Of a stretch of DNA of 35,232 bases, positions 8,669 to 17,644 are shown piece after piece. The position numbers were made by a program, and so were the translations under genes. Every line of letters begins with the position of its first letter. Position 1 is the stretch's first letter. Source of the DNA: Halanaerobiales bacterium (lineage in GTDB: Bacteria; Bacillota; Halanaerobiia; Halanaerobiales; M55B127); assembly GCA_018334565.1 (NCBI GenBank), contig JAGXLU010000017.1, positions 1-35,232 of the forward strand, in the 5' to 3' direction. Under the pieces are notes generated by a model. That model was given only the letters and a program-made list of their open reading frames with translations. It had not been told where the DNA came from and made no database searches.

Positions 8669-9667
8669 ATGGCTCAAAATCAATATATGCAGGTTAAAGA
8701 TATCTTAAGTAAAGCAATTGAACTTAAAAAAACCAATAAATACCAAGAGGCCAAAGCAGTCTTAAATGAGGCTTTAGTAAATAATCCAGGAAATATATAT
8801 GTTGAAGCCAGCCTGGCTGATACCTTATCAAGACTGGGAGAAACCGAAAAAGCTTTACAGCTAGCGGATAAAGTACTTGAAGCAAAACCTAACAATTCAC
8901 GTGCTCTAATAGTTAAAGGCAATATTAGTTTTGCCAAAAGGGAATATGAAAAAGCCCTTGAATTATTCGAACAAGCTCAGTTAAATAACAAGAGTGATTA
9001 TTTAACATCTCGCTTAATCAGGACCTATCTAAAACTTGAAAAATTTGAAGAAGCACGCAGCATCTGCTCAAAAAAATTAGAGCAGTCTCAAAAAAATCTT
9101 CCTTTTCAAAAATTAATGGCAGCTATTTATGAAAAAATGGGCGAAACCAACAAAGCAGCCCAATATTATGATAAATATCTGGATAAGAAACCGAAAGATG
9201 ACTTTGCCTATAAAGAAAAATTAAAATTGAAGATGAAAGATAAAGAACCTGCCAGAGCAGTCAAAGAACTAAAAGCCCTACTCAAAATTAAAAATAAATC
9301 CAATAATGTATTTTTACACCATCTTCTAGCAGAAAAATTAGAAGAAACACATAATGATGAAGAGGCTTTTTTACAATACAAAAAATCTTTAGAAATTGAA
9401 CCCGGCAATGATTTTGCGGTTAAACAGGCCGGTTTTTGTCTTTATAGAATGGGTGAATATGAAAGGGCCCTTGATTATTTAGAAGAAGCCTTCCGAGATG
9501 ACCCCTCTGATTACTATATTAAGACTACCTTAGTCAGTATCTATAAGAATACAGGCCTGATTGAAAAAGGTATTATATTTTTCAAAGATATTATAAAAAA
9601 TAATCAGGGTTATAATAAACTTTGGGGAACAATTAAAAAAATGAATAAATCATTGGGTGATGATTAA
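8669..9667 (+). CDS. TPR-repeat protein, partner of the PglY-PglZ fusion
   Basis: A 332-residue soluble protein built almost entirely of tetratricopeptide repeats. Examples are the helix pairs around KYQEAKAVLNEALVNNPGN, EKALQLADKVLEAKPNN, EYEKALELFEQAQLNN, EAFLQYKKSLEIEPGN and EYERALDYLEEAFRDDPSD, roughly eight repeats. There is no signal peptide, membrane segment or catalytic domain. TPR proteins act as scaffolds for protein-protein contacts, so it may organise or regulate the giant ATPase encoded next. GGGG eight bases upstream supports the ATG. Its stop at 9665-9667 is one base from the start of the giant gene, implying tight translational coupling. The fold is clear; the role is inferred from the neighbour. 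Confidence 0.9.
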   Translation: MAQNQYMQVKDILSKAIELKKTNKYQEAKAVLNEALVNNPGNIYVEASLADTLSRLGETEKALQLADKVLEAKPNNSRALIVKGNISFAKREYEKALELFEQAQLNNKSDYLTSRLIRTYLKLEKFEEARSICSKKLEQSQKNLPFQKLMAAIYEKMGETNKAAQYYDKYLDKKPKDDFAYKEKLKLKMKDKEPARAVKELKALLKIKNKSNNVFLHHLLAEKLEETHNDEEAFLQYKKSLEIEPGNDFAVKQAGFCLYRMGEYERALDYLEEAFRDDPSDYYIKTTLVSIYKNTGLIEKGIIFFKDIIKNNQGYNKLWGTIKKMNKSLGDD

Positions 9668-9668
9668 G

Positions 9669-12600
9669 ATGAGAATTAAAAATCTTGTTAATGTAAAAGA
9701 TGTACGAACCGTTGTTCAGATAGCAGATATTTTGGATCCTAAGTTAAGGGACTTCTTAACTGAAAGTTTTGTAATAACTGATGAGGTAGAAAAGATTCTG
9801 CTTTCATTTTTCAAAGACCTGACCGCTAATCATGGTAAAGGATACTTTATCGAGGGTAACTTTGGTTCTGGTAAATCTCATCTTTTAAGTGTAATCAGCC
9901 TATTGACCAGTTATAATAAATCCTGGGAGCATATTTTAAAACAAAAAAGTAATACCAACAGCCTTAAAAAACTCTCAGAAAAAATCATAGGTAAAAAATA
10001 CATAACTATCAACCTTTCCTTAGTTGAACACTCCAACAAGGAATATTTAGAGGATATTGTAATTGAAGAGCTTATCAACTTTATAAATGAAGATAATAGA
10101 CTGACTGATTTTGATTTTAAGGGAGAATCTGAATTTATAGAAAAGATTTCCACCATTATTATCAATGAACATGCCAATCGGCTCAAAAGTTTTTTAAGAG
10201 AAAACAAAATAACAAAGTCGGAACTCTTTCAACCCGGCCAGCTCTATTTAATAGAAAAATTACTTAATAGATTGAACCTACCATATAGGTTTAATTACAA
10301 CAGACAGCAGATCTTTGCTCAAATTTCTACTATCATAGATAACAACAAATATGATGGTCTAATTATCTTGATTGACGAGCTCTCTGAATTTCTGCGATCA
10401 AAACCGGATGGAAGACGATTTAATGAGGACATCAGGTTCATGCAGTTTTTAGGTGAATATGCCAAACGTAAGCCCTGTTGGGTTTTAGCCAGTCTACAGG
10501 AAGAAATAGAAAAAACCGGTGAAACCACTCCGGAGGCTTTTAATAAGATAAAAGATCGCTATCCAACCCGCTTTTATCTTACCGGCCAGCATATCAAAGA
10601 GTTGATAGACAAACGATTAATCGAATTAAAAGAAGATAAAAAAGCTTTTGTTGAAAAAATCTATCAAGATTATCAGGAATCTTTCCCCCATCTGCCTTTT
10701 CAAAAAAAAGAATTTATTAAACTGTACCCGGTTCATCCTCAGGCCATCGATCTATTAGACAATCTAAAACCGCTTTTTTCTCAGCACCGTGGTATAATAG
10801 ACTTTATCCACTACCAGTTAAAAGGAGACCCCGGTCGTTCAATAGAAGGCATGATGGACCTCTCTGCCGAAAATCTTTTAACAGCTGATAAAATATTCGA
10901 TCATTTTGTAGATAGGATCAGAGAAATGATGGAGACAAGTCCCTTTTATACCAAAGTATATAAGTATTACGAACAGGAAATAGGTTCATTATTAGAAGAG
11001 GGAGAGAAAAATACAGGTTTAAAAATAATCAAACTATTAATTTTATTTGCCATATCTCCCATAGATAAAAAATACAATGTCGAGGAAATTGCCAATATGC
11101 TCTTTTATAAGATTACAGACCTCGATCCTGCCATTAATTATGAATATATAGATGATATTTTAAACAGATTATATCAGCGGGGAGCCTATCTGATAAAAAA
11201 AGAGGCTAAACAAAAAAGATCGAATGTGTATTTTATTGACCTTAAAGCCGATGTAAACTTAATAATAAAACGGCGGACCGAATATATTAAGTCCAATCTT
11301 TTTAAAAATGATAATAGAATATTTACAAAATTGGGTAGACAGGTAAGAGAAAAATTCTTACCCCTAAATAACCTTTTTTCTAACAATAAACAACAGAGAA
11401 CTGTCAGCTGGCAAAATACTGATAGAAAAGGCTTTTTATATTTTTTGCCTATCAGGGATATTTCGATCGATAATATCAACCAAACTGCTCAACATTTGAC
11501 TCATGGAGAAAAAGATTTTATGCTTATAATGAGTTACGCCATGAACATAGAAGACGACAAAGAATACTTAAATAAAGTGCTCCTACCGGAACTAAACGAA
11601 GCAGAAAAGGCATCTTTTGTCTTTTGGATTCCTCAAAAAATAAAAGATAAAGAATTTTTAAAAGATGCTTTGGCCAGAATTATTTTGCTGGAGAAATATG
11701 AAAAAGATAGTTCCAAAACAGGAGAAAAAATTAAAACACAACTTACCAAACAGATTAAAGAAGAGAAGGACAGAATCAGTAAAATTTTTAGGGATGTATA
11801 TTTTAGAGGAGAAATTATCAATGGTTTCAAGGAAAAAGTAATTAATCTGGCTGATCTAGGTTTTCTACCTTTTCACAGATTGATTGATAAAATTGTTGCT
11901 GGACTTTTGGAAGACAAATTTCCTGACCATAAAAAAATCTCTCCTTACCAATCTATTTTATCCACAGCCCAACTAGAGGCTGTTTTAGAGGATTTTATCA
12001 GTGTGGGAGAAATTGAAAATCTTAAAAATATAGACGGTCAGGTCTTAAATGTAATTGATGCCTTTATGAAACCAATGGGTCTGATCAAAAAAAGGAAAAG
12101 TGGCATAAGGTTAAATATAAAACCACATAAAAATCCATTGATCAAGAAATTATTTGAGCTTGTTGAGGAAGACAAAACAGCTATTGATGATATTTATTAT
12201 AAGTTAAGAAAGGGCAGCTATGGTATGAGTAATAACCAGTTTAAGCTGCTTGTTTATTCACTACTTTATTCTGGTTATCTCAGTGCATATAGTGATCATA
12301 AAAAAATAAGTTTAAAAAATTTAAATGCCCGTAACTTTAAGAGAATAAAATACATTGGTTATGGCGAATTAATTGATGAAGATTTCCAAATGGTATTAAG
12401 TAGTTGTTCGTTGCTTCCACCTCGTTATCAAAAAAGGCATTTCACTCTTCCGCTGCAGCACAGCATCTGGCAGCATTTAATCGATAAGAAAAAAGAACTT
12501 AACCAAAGACTGAATAATATGAGGTATCAAGTTGAAAGATTAGAAAGTGATGATGATTTTACTGAATTTGATTTTGCTAATATGATAAATTATATAAACA

Positions 12601-15068
12601 AAGTAGAAAATTTGCTCTCAGAAATTATGGTCAGCTATTCTTCAGAAGAGGGTTTGGAGAGATTTGCGGCTAAATATAGGAATATGCCCAATATCGATTC
12701 ATATCTTGAAAAGTTTGAACAACTCGAATATTTTTTATCAAATAATTTGAACAAATACAAAAAGATACTGAACTACCTAAAACACCCCGAGTTTGATATG
12801 CCCTCAAATCAAAAATATAGCGATCTTTTAGAACTGAAAAAGAATCTAGTAAAAGCAATGAATGACCGAGCTGTTATCTATGATAAAAAATTCTTTGATG
12901 AACTTAATAATAAATTTATAGAATTCAAACAGAGATATATCGAAATATATATTGATGAACACGCCAAACAAAAAGGCAGTGACCATTTTAAAAGTATAAC
13001 GGAAATGCGTACAACAAGAAGTTACCAGGTTTTAAAATCACTGGCTGGTATTGAACTTATCTCTGTTAAAGATGACTTAGTTAAGATAGATCGACTAATA
13101 GCAAAGGCTCTAAGTAAAAGTTGCAGTATAAATCCACAAAGCAGATTACAGGATATACCGATCTGTGAATGCAAGTTTAAACTCGGTCATAAAATTGAAT
13201 TACCCTCTAAAAATAATCTCCAAAAAATTATCGACTCCGGTGTTCAACAGTATATTAACAGTCTAAAAGAGAAAGAACATAAGCAGAGATTAGAAAATTA
13301 TTTAGATAATATGGAGGCTGCTGGTAATAAGAGGTTTGCCCGACCTATTCGTAATCTACTCGCTGTGAAAATTAATAAGAATTTATATAAAAACTTAGAT
13401 AAAATATTAAACCAAAACGTTGTAAAAAGGATCAACTCCGTTTTGTCAGGCGATATCTCACTTATCGAAAGAAATCTGGATGAGCTATATGAAAATCTTA
13501 TCAATAGGAGCTTTTCGCCGACTCAAATTCGGCAGATCTTTAATGAGTGGTTGAAAGGCAGTACTGGACTCGGTCAAAAGACCTATATAAAGGTTAAAGG
13601 CAATTTCGGTCAAGGTTCACAACAAATGACAACAGCCCAGGATAATCTAATATTAATTGATTATATAAAACAAAATTATCCAGAGTTATTAAATTTAATT
13701 GAAAATACTGATTTCAACATTTTTATTAAACTTTTAGCTGTGGTTGTTTGGAAAAATATATATAAAATAGATAGTGGTTTAGAAAGTCTGATAACTAAAA
13801 TCATACCTGAAAACAGTACATTGATTATTGAAGAACTTCAAAGAAACCACAATTTAGAAGATTCTTTCACCGAAATGTTTGAAAGTCTATACACCAGTAA
13901 TCAAAATCAAGCCATCAAAAAGTTAATTACATCTAAGATTGATCAGATTGATCTTTCCAGTCGACTAATTGATCTAATTTCACCGGCCAATTTAGATGAA
14001 GTTATAGAAATTATAGAAATAGAAAAATTATCAACTAAAGTAATCAATAAAGTTTTAATCCAGTTTGTTAAAATGATAGAAAATATTCACCTTAATTATC
14101 AAACAAAAGAAACTCTTATTACACAAACTGAAGATATAAATAAAAAAATAGATGAAAGCCCACTCTCTAAATATAAAAAGGATGCCCTTAATTTGATATT
14201 AAACTACCTTTCTTTAGAAAAGAGTTTTGCTTATCTTGATTCTCAGGATAATTTTAATGATATAAAAGAGTGGAAGGAAGTCTATGTAAACCATTTAGCA
14301 AATCTGGAATTTAACTATTATAAAATTATCCAGCTTTCATCTCAGCTAGATATCACAGATATTATACCACAATCTATAAAGTATAAAAAAACAATTCAGA
14401 CTCTACACAACTACCAGAATCTTTTCAACAACTTCCACGACAGTCGAGATATAATGGGAGAAGACTATGAAAAATTTATGGGTAATAATCTTATATATCT
14501 ACTAAAAGATCGCTATCCTTACTTATTAAAAAAAATGAATACAAAAAAAGGCTACCTAATTCTTTTGGATGGTATGAGATGGGATATCTGGAAGTTGATC
14601 AAAAACGAGATAAACAAAAATCTGCCTCTACGCTTAATTGAAGAAGGTTCAATCTTTGCCCTTAGCCCTACTAATACAGAAACACAATTTGAAGCACTTA
14701 AAAAAGCCGGACAAAACATTAAACTTATCGACCAAAAAGAAGTAAGCGGCTCCTTACAGTCTCTATCTCAAAATAAAAAAACATCTAAAGAAATAATAAA
14801 ATTTTCATTTATCGATGATAAAGTGCACAGTTTCAAGGATAATTACATTGAGTTCTTAAAAGAAATAGTTTTTTTAAATCAAAACCGTTTACTGCCTTTT
14901 TTAGAAAAAATTACTTCCGGTTCAGCTATTTTACTTTTTTCAGACCACGGTTTTAAGATTAATCATGGGTTTAAAGAAGTTAATAAATATGAAGAACCTC
15001 GTTACTTACATGGAGGAGGCTCTTTCCATGAAATCATAGTACCATGGGCTTTTATGTATAAACCTTAA
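9669..15068 (+). CDS. PglY-like P-loop ATPase fused to a PglZ-type phosphatase-fold domain
   Basis: About 1,799 residues, very long for a bacterial protein. N-terminal ATPase: Walker A GNFGSGKSH at about residues 63-71; Walker B LIILIDELSEF with D236-E237; then PTRFYLTGQHIKELIDKRL (~300). This pattern is that of PglY/DUF6079-type ATPases. A likely winged-helix segment lies at ~470-530, followed by a long, mostly helical, lysine- and glutamate-rich middle (~650-1550). The C-terminal ~180 residues look like a PglZ domain of the alkaline phosphatase superfamily: LILLDGMRWD (D1634), SPTNT (candidate nucleophile T1668), LLFSDHGF (D1759, H1760) and YLHGGGSFHE followed by IIVPW (H1781). The metal-site residues therefore look complete. 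The ATG at 9669 is preferred over GTG 9657 and ATG 9660 because GGGTGA is correctly spaced. In BREX/Pgl systems PglY and PglZ are separate proteins; here they are one. No methyltransferase or other BREX gene is in the window. Phage defence is inferred, not shown. Confidence 0.8.
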   Translation: MRIKNLVNVKDVRTVVQIADILDPKLRDFLTESFVITDEVEKILLSFFKDLTANHGKGYFIEGNFGSGKSHLLSVISLLTSYNKSWEHILKQKSNTNSLKKLSEKIIGKKYITINLSLVEHSNKEYLEDIVIEELINFINEDNRLTDFDFKGESEFIEKISTIIINEHANRLKSFLRENKITKSELFQPGQLYLIEKLLNRLNLPYRFNYNRQQIFAQISTIIDNNKYDGLIILIDELSEFLRSKPDGRRFNEDIRFMQFLGEYAKRKPCWVLASLQEEIEKTGETTPEAFNKIKDRYPTRFYLTGQHIKELIDKRLIELKEDKKAFVEKIYQDYQESFPHLPFQKKEFIKLYPVHPQAIDLLDNLKPLFSQHRGIIDFIHYQLKGDPGRSIEGMMDLSAENLLTADKIFDHFVDRIREMMETSPFYTKVYKYYEQEIGSLLEEGEKNTGLKIIKLLILFAISPIDKKYNVEEIANMLFYKITDLDPAINYEYIDDILNRLYQRGAYLIKKEAKQKRSNVYFIDLKADVNLIIKRRTEYIKSNLFKNDNRIFTKLGRQVREKFLPLNNLFSNNKQQRTVSWQNTDRKGFLYFLPIRDISIDNINQTAQHLTHGEKDFMLIMSYAMNIEDDKEYLNKVLLPELNEAEKASFVFWIPQKIKDKEFLKDALARIILLEKYEKDSSKTGEKIKTQLTKQIKEEKDRISKIFRDVYFRGEIINGFKEKVINLADLGFLPFHRLIDKIVAGLLEDKFPDHKKISPYQSILSTAQLEAVLEDFISVGEIENLKNIDGQVLNVIDAFMKPMGLIKKRKSGIRLNIKPHKNPLIKKLFELVEEDKTAIDDIYYKLRKGSYGMSNNQFKLLVYSLLYSGYLSAYSDHKKISLKNLNARNFKRIKYIGYGELIDEDFQMVLSSCSLLPPRYQKRHFTLPLQHSIWQHLIDKKKELNQRLNNMRYQVERLESDDDFTEFDFANMINYINKVENLLSEIMVSYSSEEGLERFAAKYRNMPNIDSYLEKFEQLEYFLSNNLNKYKKILNYLKHPEFDMPSNQKYSDLLELKKNLVKAMNDRAVIYDKKFFDELNNKFIEFKQRYIEIYIDEHAKQKGSDHFKSITEMRTTRSYQVLKSLAGIELISVKDDLVKIDRLIAKALSKSCSINPQSRLQDIPICECKFKLGHKIELPSKNNLQKIIDSGVQQYINSLKEKEHKQRLENYLDNMEAAGNKRFARPIRNLLAVKINKNLYKNLDKILNQNVVKRINSVLSGDISLIERNLDELYENLINRSFSPTQIRQIFNEWLKGSTGLGQKTYIKVKGNFGQGSQQMTTAQDNLILIDYIKQNYPELLNLIENTDFNIFIKLLAVVVWKNIYKIDSGLESLITKIIPENSTLIIEELQRNHNLEDSFTEMFESLYTSNQNQAIKKLITSKIDQIDLSSRLIDLISPANLDEVIEIIEIEKLSTKVINKVLIQFVKMIENIHLNYQTKETLITQTEDINKKIDESPLSKYKKDALNLILNYLSLEKSFAYLDSQDNFNDIKEWKEVYVNHLANLEFNYYKIIQLSSQLDITDIIPQSIKYKKTIQTLHNYQNLFNNFHDSRDIMGEDYEKFMGNNLIYLLKDRYPYLLKKMNTKKGYLILLDGMRWDIWKLIKNEINKNLPLRLIEEGSIFALSPTNTETQFEALKKAGQNIKLIDQKEVSGSLQSLSQNKKTSKEIIKFSFIDDKVHSFKDNYIEFLKEIVFLNQNRLLPFLEKITSGSAILLFSDHGFKINHGFKEVNKYEEPRYLHGGGSFHEIIVPWAFMYKP

Positions 15069-15091
15069 TTAATTCGATGGGGAGTGAAAGT

Positions 15092-15421
15092 ATGGCTACT
15101 TTAAAAGAACATGAACAGGAACTGATCAAAAACTTAACTACTGATGGTTGGAGGGCTCGACCCCATCAAATCAAATGGCCAAAAGAACTGTACTGTGTCA
15201 AGGCAAAGAGAAGGGTATATGTTCTATTAAACAGGATTCATATTTATATACTTATCAAAAACTGTAATCATGAAGATCTAGAGAAAATAGTTGAGTTAAT
15301 CAAAGATAAATTTAGGACATACCATTCGATTTGGATTGTGGCTGACAGTTTTACAGAAAAAGTCCAGGAATTTGCCCATAATACACAGCTATTTGGGTTA
15401 ATTAAAATTGATGTAGATTAA
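15092..15421 (+). CDS. Small protein of unknown function in the PglY-PglZ unit
   Basis: 109 residues, soluble, not recognised. It has an N-terminal charged helix (LKEHEQELIKNL), then GWRARPHQIKWPKELYCVKAKRR, alternating strands (VYVLLNRIHIYILI) and a C-terminal SIWIVADSFTEKVQEFAHNT segment. The end faintly recalls the strand-helix close of Mrr-type restriction-endonuclease-like folds, but no PD-(D/E)xK site can be identified, so no nuclease role is claimed. The ATG at 15092 has GGGGAG seven bases upstream; the in-frame ATG at 15077 lacks one. It begins 23 bp after the giant gene and is probably cotranscribed, so it may be an accessory or effector subunit. Confidence 0.65.
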   Translation: MATLKEHEQELIKNLTTDGWRARPHQIKWPKELYCVKAKRRVYVLLNRIHIYILIKNCNHEDLEKIVELIKDKFRTYHSIWIVADSFTEKVQEFAHNTQLFGLIKIDVD

Positions 15422-15443
15422 ATAACTTAAGGAATGAGTATAT

Positions 15444-16091
15444 ATGTTATTAGAAAAGGAAAGACAACTTATAACTAAATACGGGAATAAGTTAATTGAA
15501 CTGGGCATAACCAGACAGACCGGTGGTAATTTAAGTATATTCAACCGAAATGAATCATTAATGGCAATTTCTCCATCGGCTATACCATACAGTAAGATAT
15601 CAGCTGAAAAAGTTGTTGTAATGGATTTAAATAAAAAGAAAATTGAGGGAGATAATAAGCCTTCCAGTGAATATGAACTGCATAGAATTATCTATGAAAA
15701 AAGAAAGGCAATTAATTCTGTTGTTCATACCCACCCTACTTATGCAACAACTATTGCCTGTCTTAAAGAAGAAATTCCGCCCATACATTATTTAATTGCA
15801 TTTGCCGGCCTTAAAGTACCCTGTGCTAGCTATGCCAGATTTGGTACGAAAAAATTAGCCAAAAATGTATATAAAGCTATGGGCAGTAAATATAATGCTG
15901 TTTTGCTCGCCAATCATGGATTAATATCAGTTGGAAAAGATATTAAACATGCCCTAACTATTTCAGAAATGGTTGAATTTTGTGCAGAACTTTATTATAG
16001 GGCTAAAGCAGTTGGAAAACCTGAAATATTAAGTAAAAAACAAATCAAAAGAGTGATTGAAAACTTACAGGATTATCAAAAAAAACAGTAA
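15444..16091 (+). CDS. fucA: Class II aldolase, L-fuculose-1-phosphate aldolase type
   Basis: A 215-residue zinc aldolase of the FucA/AraD family, which cleaves a ketose or deoxy-sugar 1-phosphate to dihydroxyacetone phosphate and an aldehyde. TGGNLS, ISPSAIPY, the catalytic Glu in PSSEYELH (E76), the HTHPTYAT zinc site (H95, H97) and the third ligand in LLANHG (H158) are all present and align with E. coli FucA numbering plus three. Members are also used to dispose of 5-deoxyribose and methylthioribose-derived phosphates, so fuculose phosphate need not be the substrate. AAGGAATGA precedes the ATG. The 22-bp gap from the preceding gene suggests cotranscription with the TPR/PglY-PglZ unit, although a functional link is not obvious. 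No fucose kinase or isomerase is nearby. Confidence 0.88.
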   Translation: MLLEKERQLITKYGNKLIELGITRQTGGNLSIFNRNESLMAISPSAIPYSKISAEKVVVMDLNKKKIEGDNKPSSEYELHRIIYEKRKAINSVVHTHPTYATTIACLKEEIPPIHYLIAFAGLKVPCASYARFGTKKLAKNVYKAMGSKYNAVLLANHGLISVGKDIKHALTISEMVEFCAELYYRAKAVGKPEILSKKQIKRVIENLQDYQKKQ

Positions 16092-16315
16092 TTAAATATT
16101 TAATCATTGTCTTTTTAAATTTATTATTTTAAAAATACACTTAATAATTATACCACAAAAACCTAGAAATATTTACTTTACAATCTGATTTTATACTTTA
16201 ATTTTTTAAAATTCCTTGTAAATATAATGGATGTTCTTTTAAATTAGAATAGTATCGACTAAAAATAAACTTTAAACACTTAAATATAGTTTTTGTAAGA
16301 GAGAGGAGCATTTTT

Positions 16316-17167
16316 ATGAAAGTACAGTACGAATGTATGCCCTGTATATTAAGACAGGCTATAGAAGCAGCCCAGATGGTTACTGATGATGAAAAAATAA
16401 TAGATCAAATCATTGAAGAATATGCCAAAAGAATACCTAAAATTAGAAACAATGTATCAACTCCTTTAGTTGTCAGCCAAATACAACAATCAATCAGAGA
16501 AAAAACAAACAACTCAGACCCCTATCAAAAATTTAAAGAAAAAAATATGCAGTTGGCCCAGAATATTTATAAAGATCTAGAAGAACTAATCCGAAGAGAT
16601 AAAAATCCCTTGAAAAAAGCTTTAATTATTTCTGCAACAGGTAATGTTATAGATGCAGGTATTAGTTTAAAGATAGAAGTAGAAGATAGTATCTTAAAAT
16701 CAATTAGGAAGGGGTTGACTGTTGATCATTATCAAAAGTTTGCAGACCGTTTAAAAAACTCTGATTCTTTACTCATAATAGGGGATAATACAGGAGAAGC
16801 AGTTTTAGATAAGCTGCTTTTAAAAGAGTTAAATCAATATGATATTAATATAACCTATGCAGTAAGAGACATACCTATTCTCAATGATGTCACCCTTAAA
16901 GAAGCAGAAGAGATCGGTCTATCACAATATGCTAATGTTATTTCAAGTGGTTGTAAAGCACCTGGTATGTTAATTGAACAAGCCAGTGATAATTTTATGA
17001 AATTATACAATAAAGCTGATATTGTTTTAAGTAAGGGTCAGGGCAACTTAGAAGGCTTATCAGAAGAAGATAGACCAATATTTTATCTCTTAAAAGCAAA
17101 GTGTGATCTGATCGCTGATTGGTTAGATGTAAAATTAAATGATCTTGTTTTTAAATTTGTAGAATAA
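16316..17167 (+). CDS. DUF89 / ARMT1-like metal-dependent phosphatase
   Basis: A 283-residue protein of the DUF89 (damage-control phosphatase) family. It begins with ECMPCILRQ, a C-x2-C motif typical of prokaryotic members, then ISATGNVIDAG (~106-116), IIGDNTGEAVLDKLLL with the metal-binding D157-N158, YAVRDIPILNDVT (~181-193), SGCKAPG and SKGQGNLEGL (K240). Characterised relatives are Mn- or Co-dependent phosphatases acting on phospho-metabolites such as sugar phosphates or damaged pantetheine phosphates; the substrate here is unknown. GAGAGGAG stands ahead of the ATG. The upstream 224-bp gap is AT-rich with only weak promoter-like sequences, for example TATAAT at 16223. Confidence 0.88.
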   Translation: MKVQYECMPCILRQAIEAAQMVTDDEKIIDQIIEEYAKRIPKIRNNVSTPLVVSQIQQSIREKTNNSDPYQKFKEKNMQLAQNIYKDLEELIRRDKNPLKKALIISATGNVIDAGISLKIEVEDSILKSIRKGLTVDHYQKFADRLKNSDSLLIIGDNTGEAVLDKLLLKELNQYDINITYAVRDIPILNDVTLKEAEEIGLSQYANVISSGCKAPGMLIEQASDNFMKLYNKADIVLSKGQGNLEGLSEEDRPIFYLLKAKCDLIADWLDVKLNDLVFKFVE

Positions 17168-17211
17168 ATATCCTATCTAAAACTAAAGATGAAGAAGGGT
17201 TGTATTATATA

Positions 17212-17610
17212 ATGGATAGAAAGAAAAAGGACTTTATTAGAGAATGGACCTATGAAGCTAATAATGATCTGGGCCTGGCTAACTTTGTAATTGATAATGG
17301 TGGTCAATACTATGATTTAGTCTGTTTCCACTGTCAGCAGGCGGCCGAAAAATTTCTTAAGGCTTATATAATCTATCTCAATCTTTATTACAAAAAATCC
17401 CATAATCTAAACTATCTTTTGAATGTAATAAAAAGAAAAAAAGAAATAAGCAAAACTCTTTATAAAAAAGCTGAATTATTAAATTCTTTTTCTGTTGATT
17501 CTCGATACCCTGATCACTGGCATGATCCGGATTTATTAAAAACTAAAGAATGTTTAAAAGCTGCTCGAGATTTTAAATCTTTCGTATATAAGGATCTTGA
17601 AAAACTTTAA
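17212..17610 (+). CDS. HEPN-domain protein
   Basis: 132 residues, nearly all one HEPN domain: EANNDLGLANFVID, then FHCQQAAEKFLKAYI (the classic helix-2 signature), KSHNLNYLL, and SRYPDHWH, which contains an R-x5-H arrangement like the HEPN RNase motif (R-x4-6-H). HEPN proteins are often the toxin of MNT-HEPN pairs or accessory RNases; here no nucleotidyltransferase gene adjoins. A frame extension to TTG 17200 is possible, but GAAGAAGGG would then touch the start codon, so ATG 17212 is used even though its spacing is long. Toxin activity is an inference. Many solitary HEPN proteins have unknown roles. Confidence 0.82.
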   Translation: MDRKKKDFIREWTYEANNDLGLANFVIDNGGQYYDLVCFHCQQAAEKFLKAYIIYLNLYYKKSHNLNYLLNVIKRKKEISKTLYKKAELLNSFSVDSRYPDHWHDPDLLKTKECLKAARDFKSFVYKDLEKL

Positions 17611-17644
17611 TACTGACCTTGTATTAAAGACAAAAAATCAGTCG

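Noticed and set aside
9669-15068. Calling the locus a BREX or Pgl system outright
   Set aside because: No methyltransferase, kinase, BrxL or other partner genes are present; only two domain types match, so the known system names do not apply.
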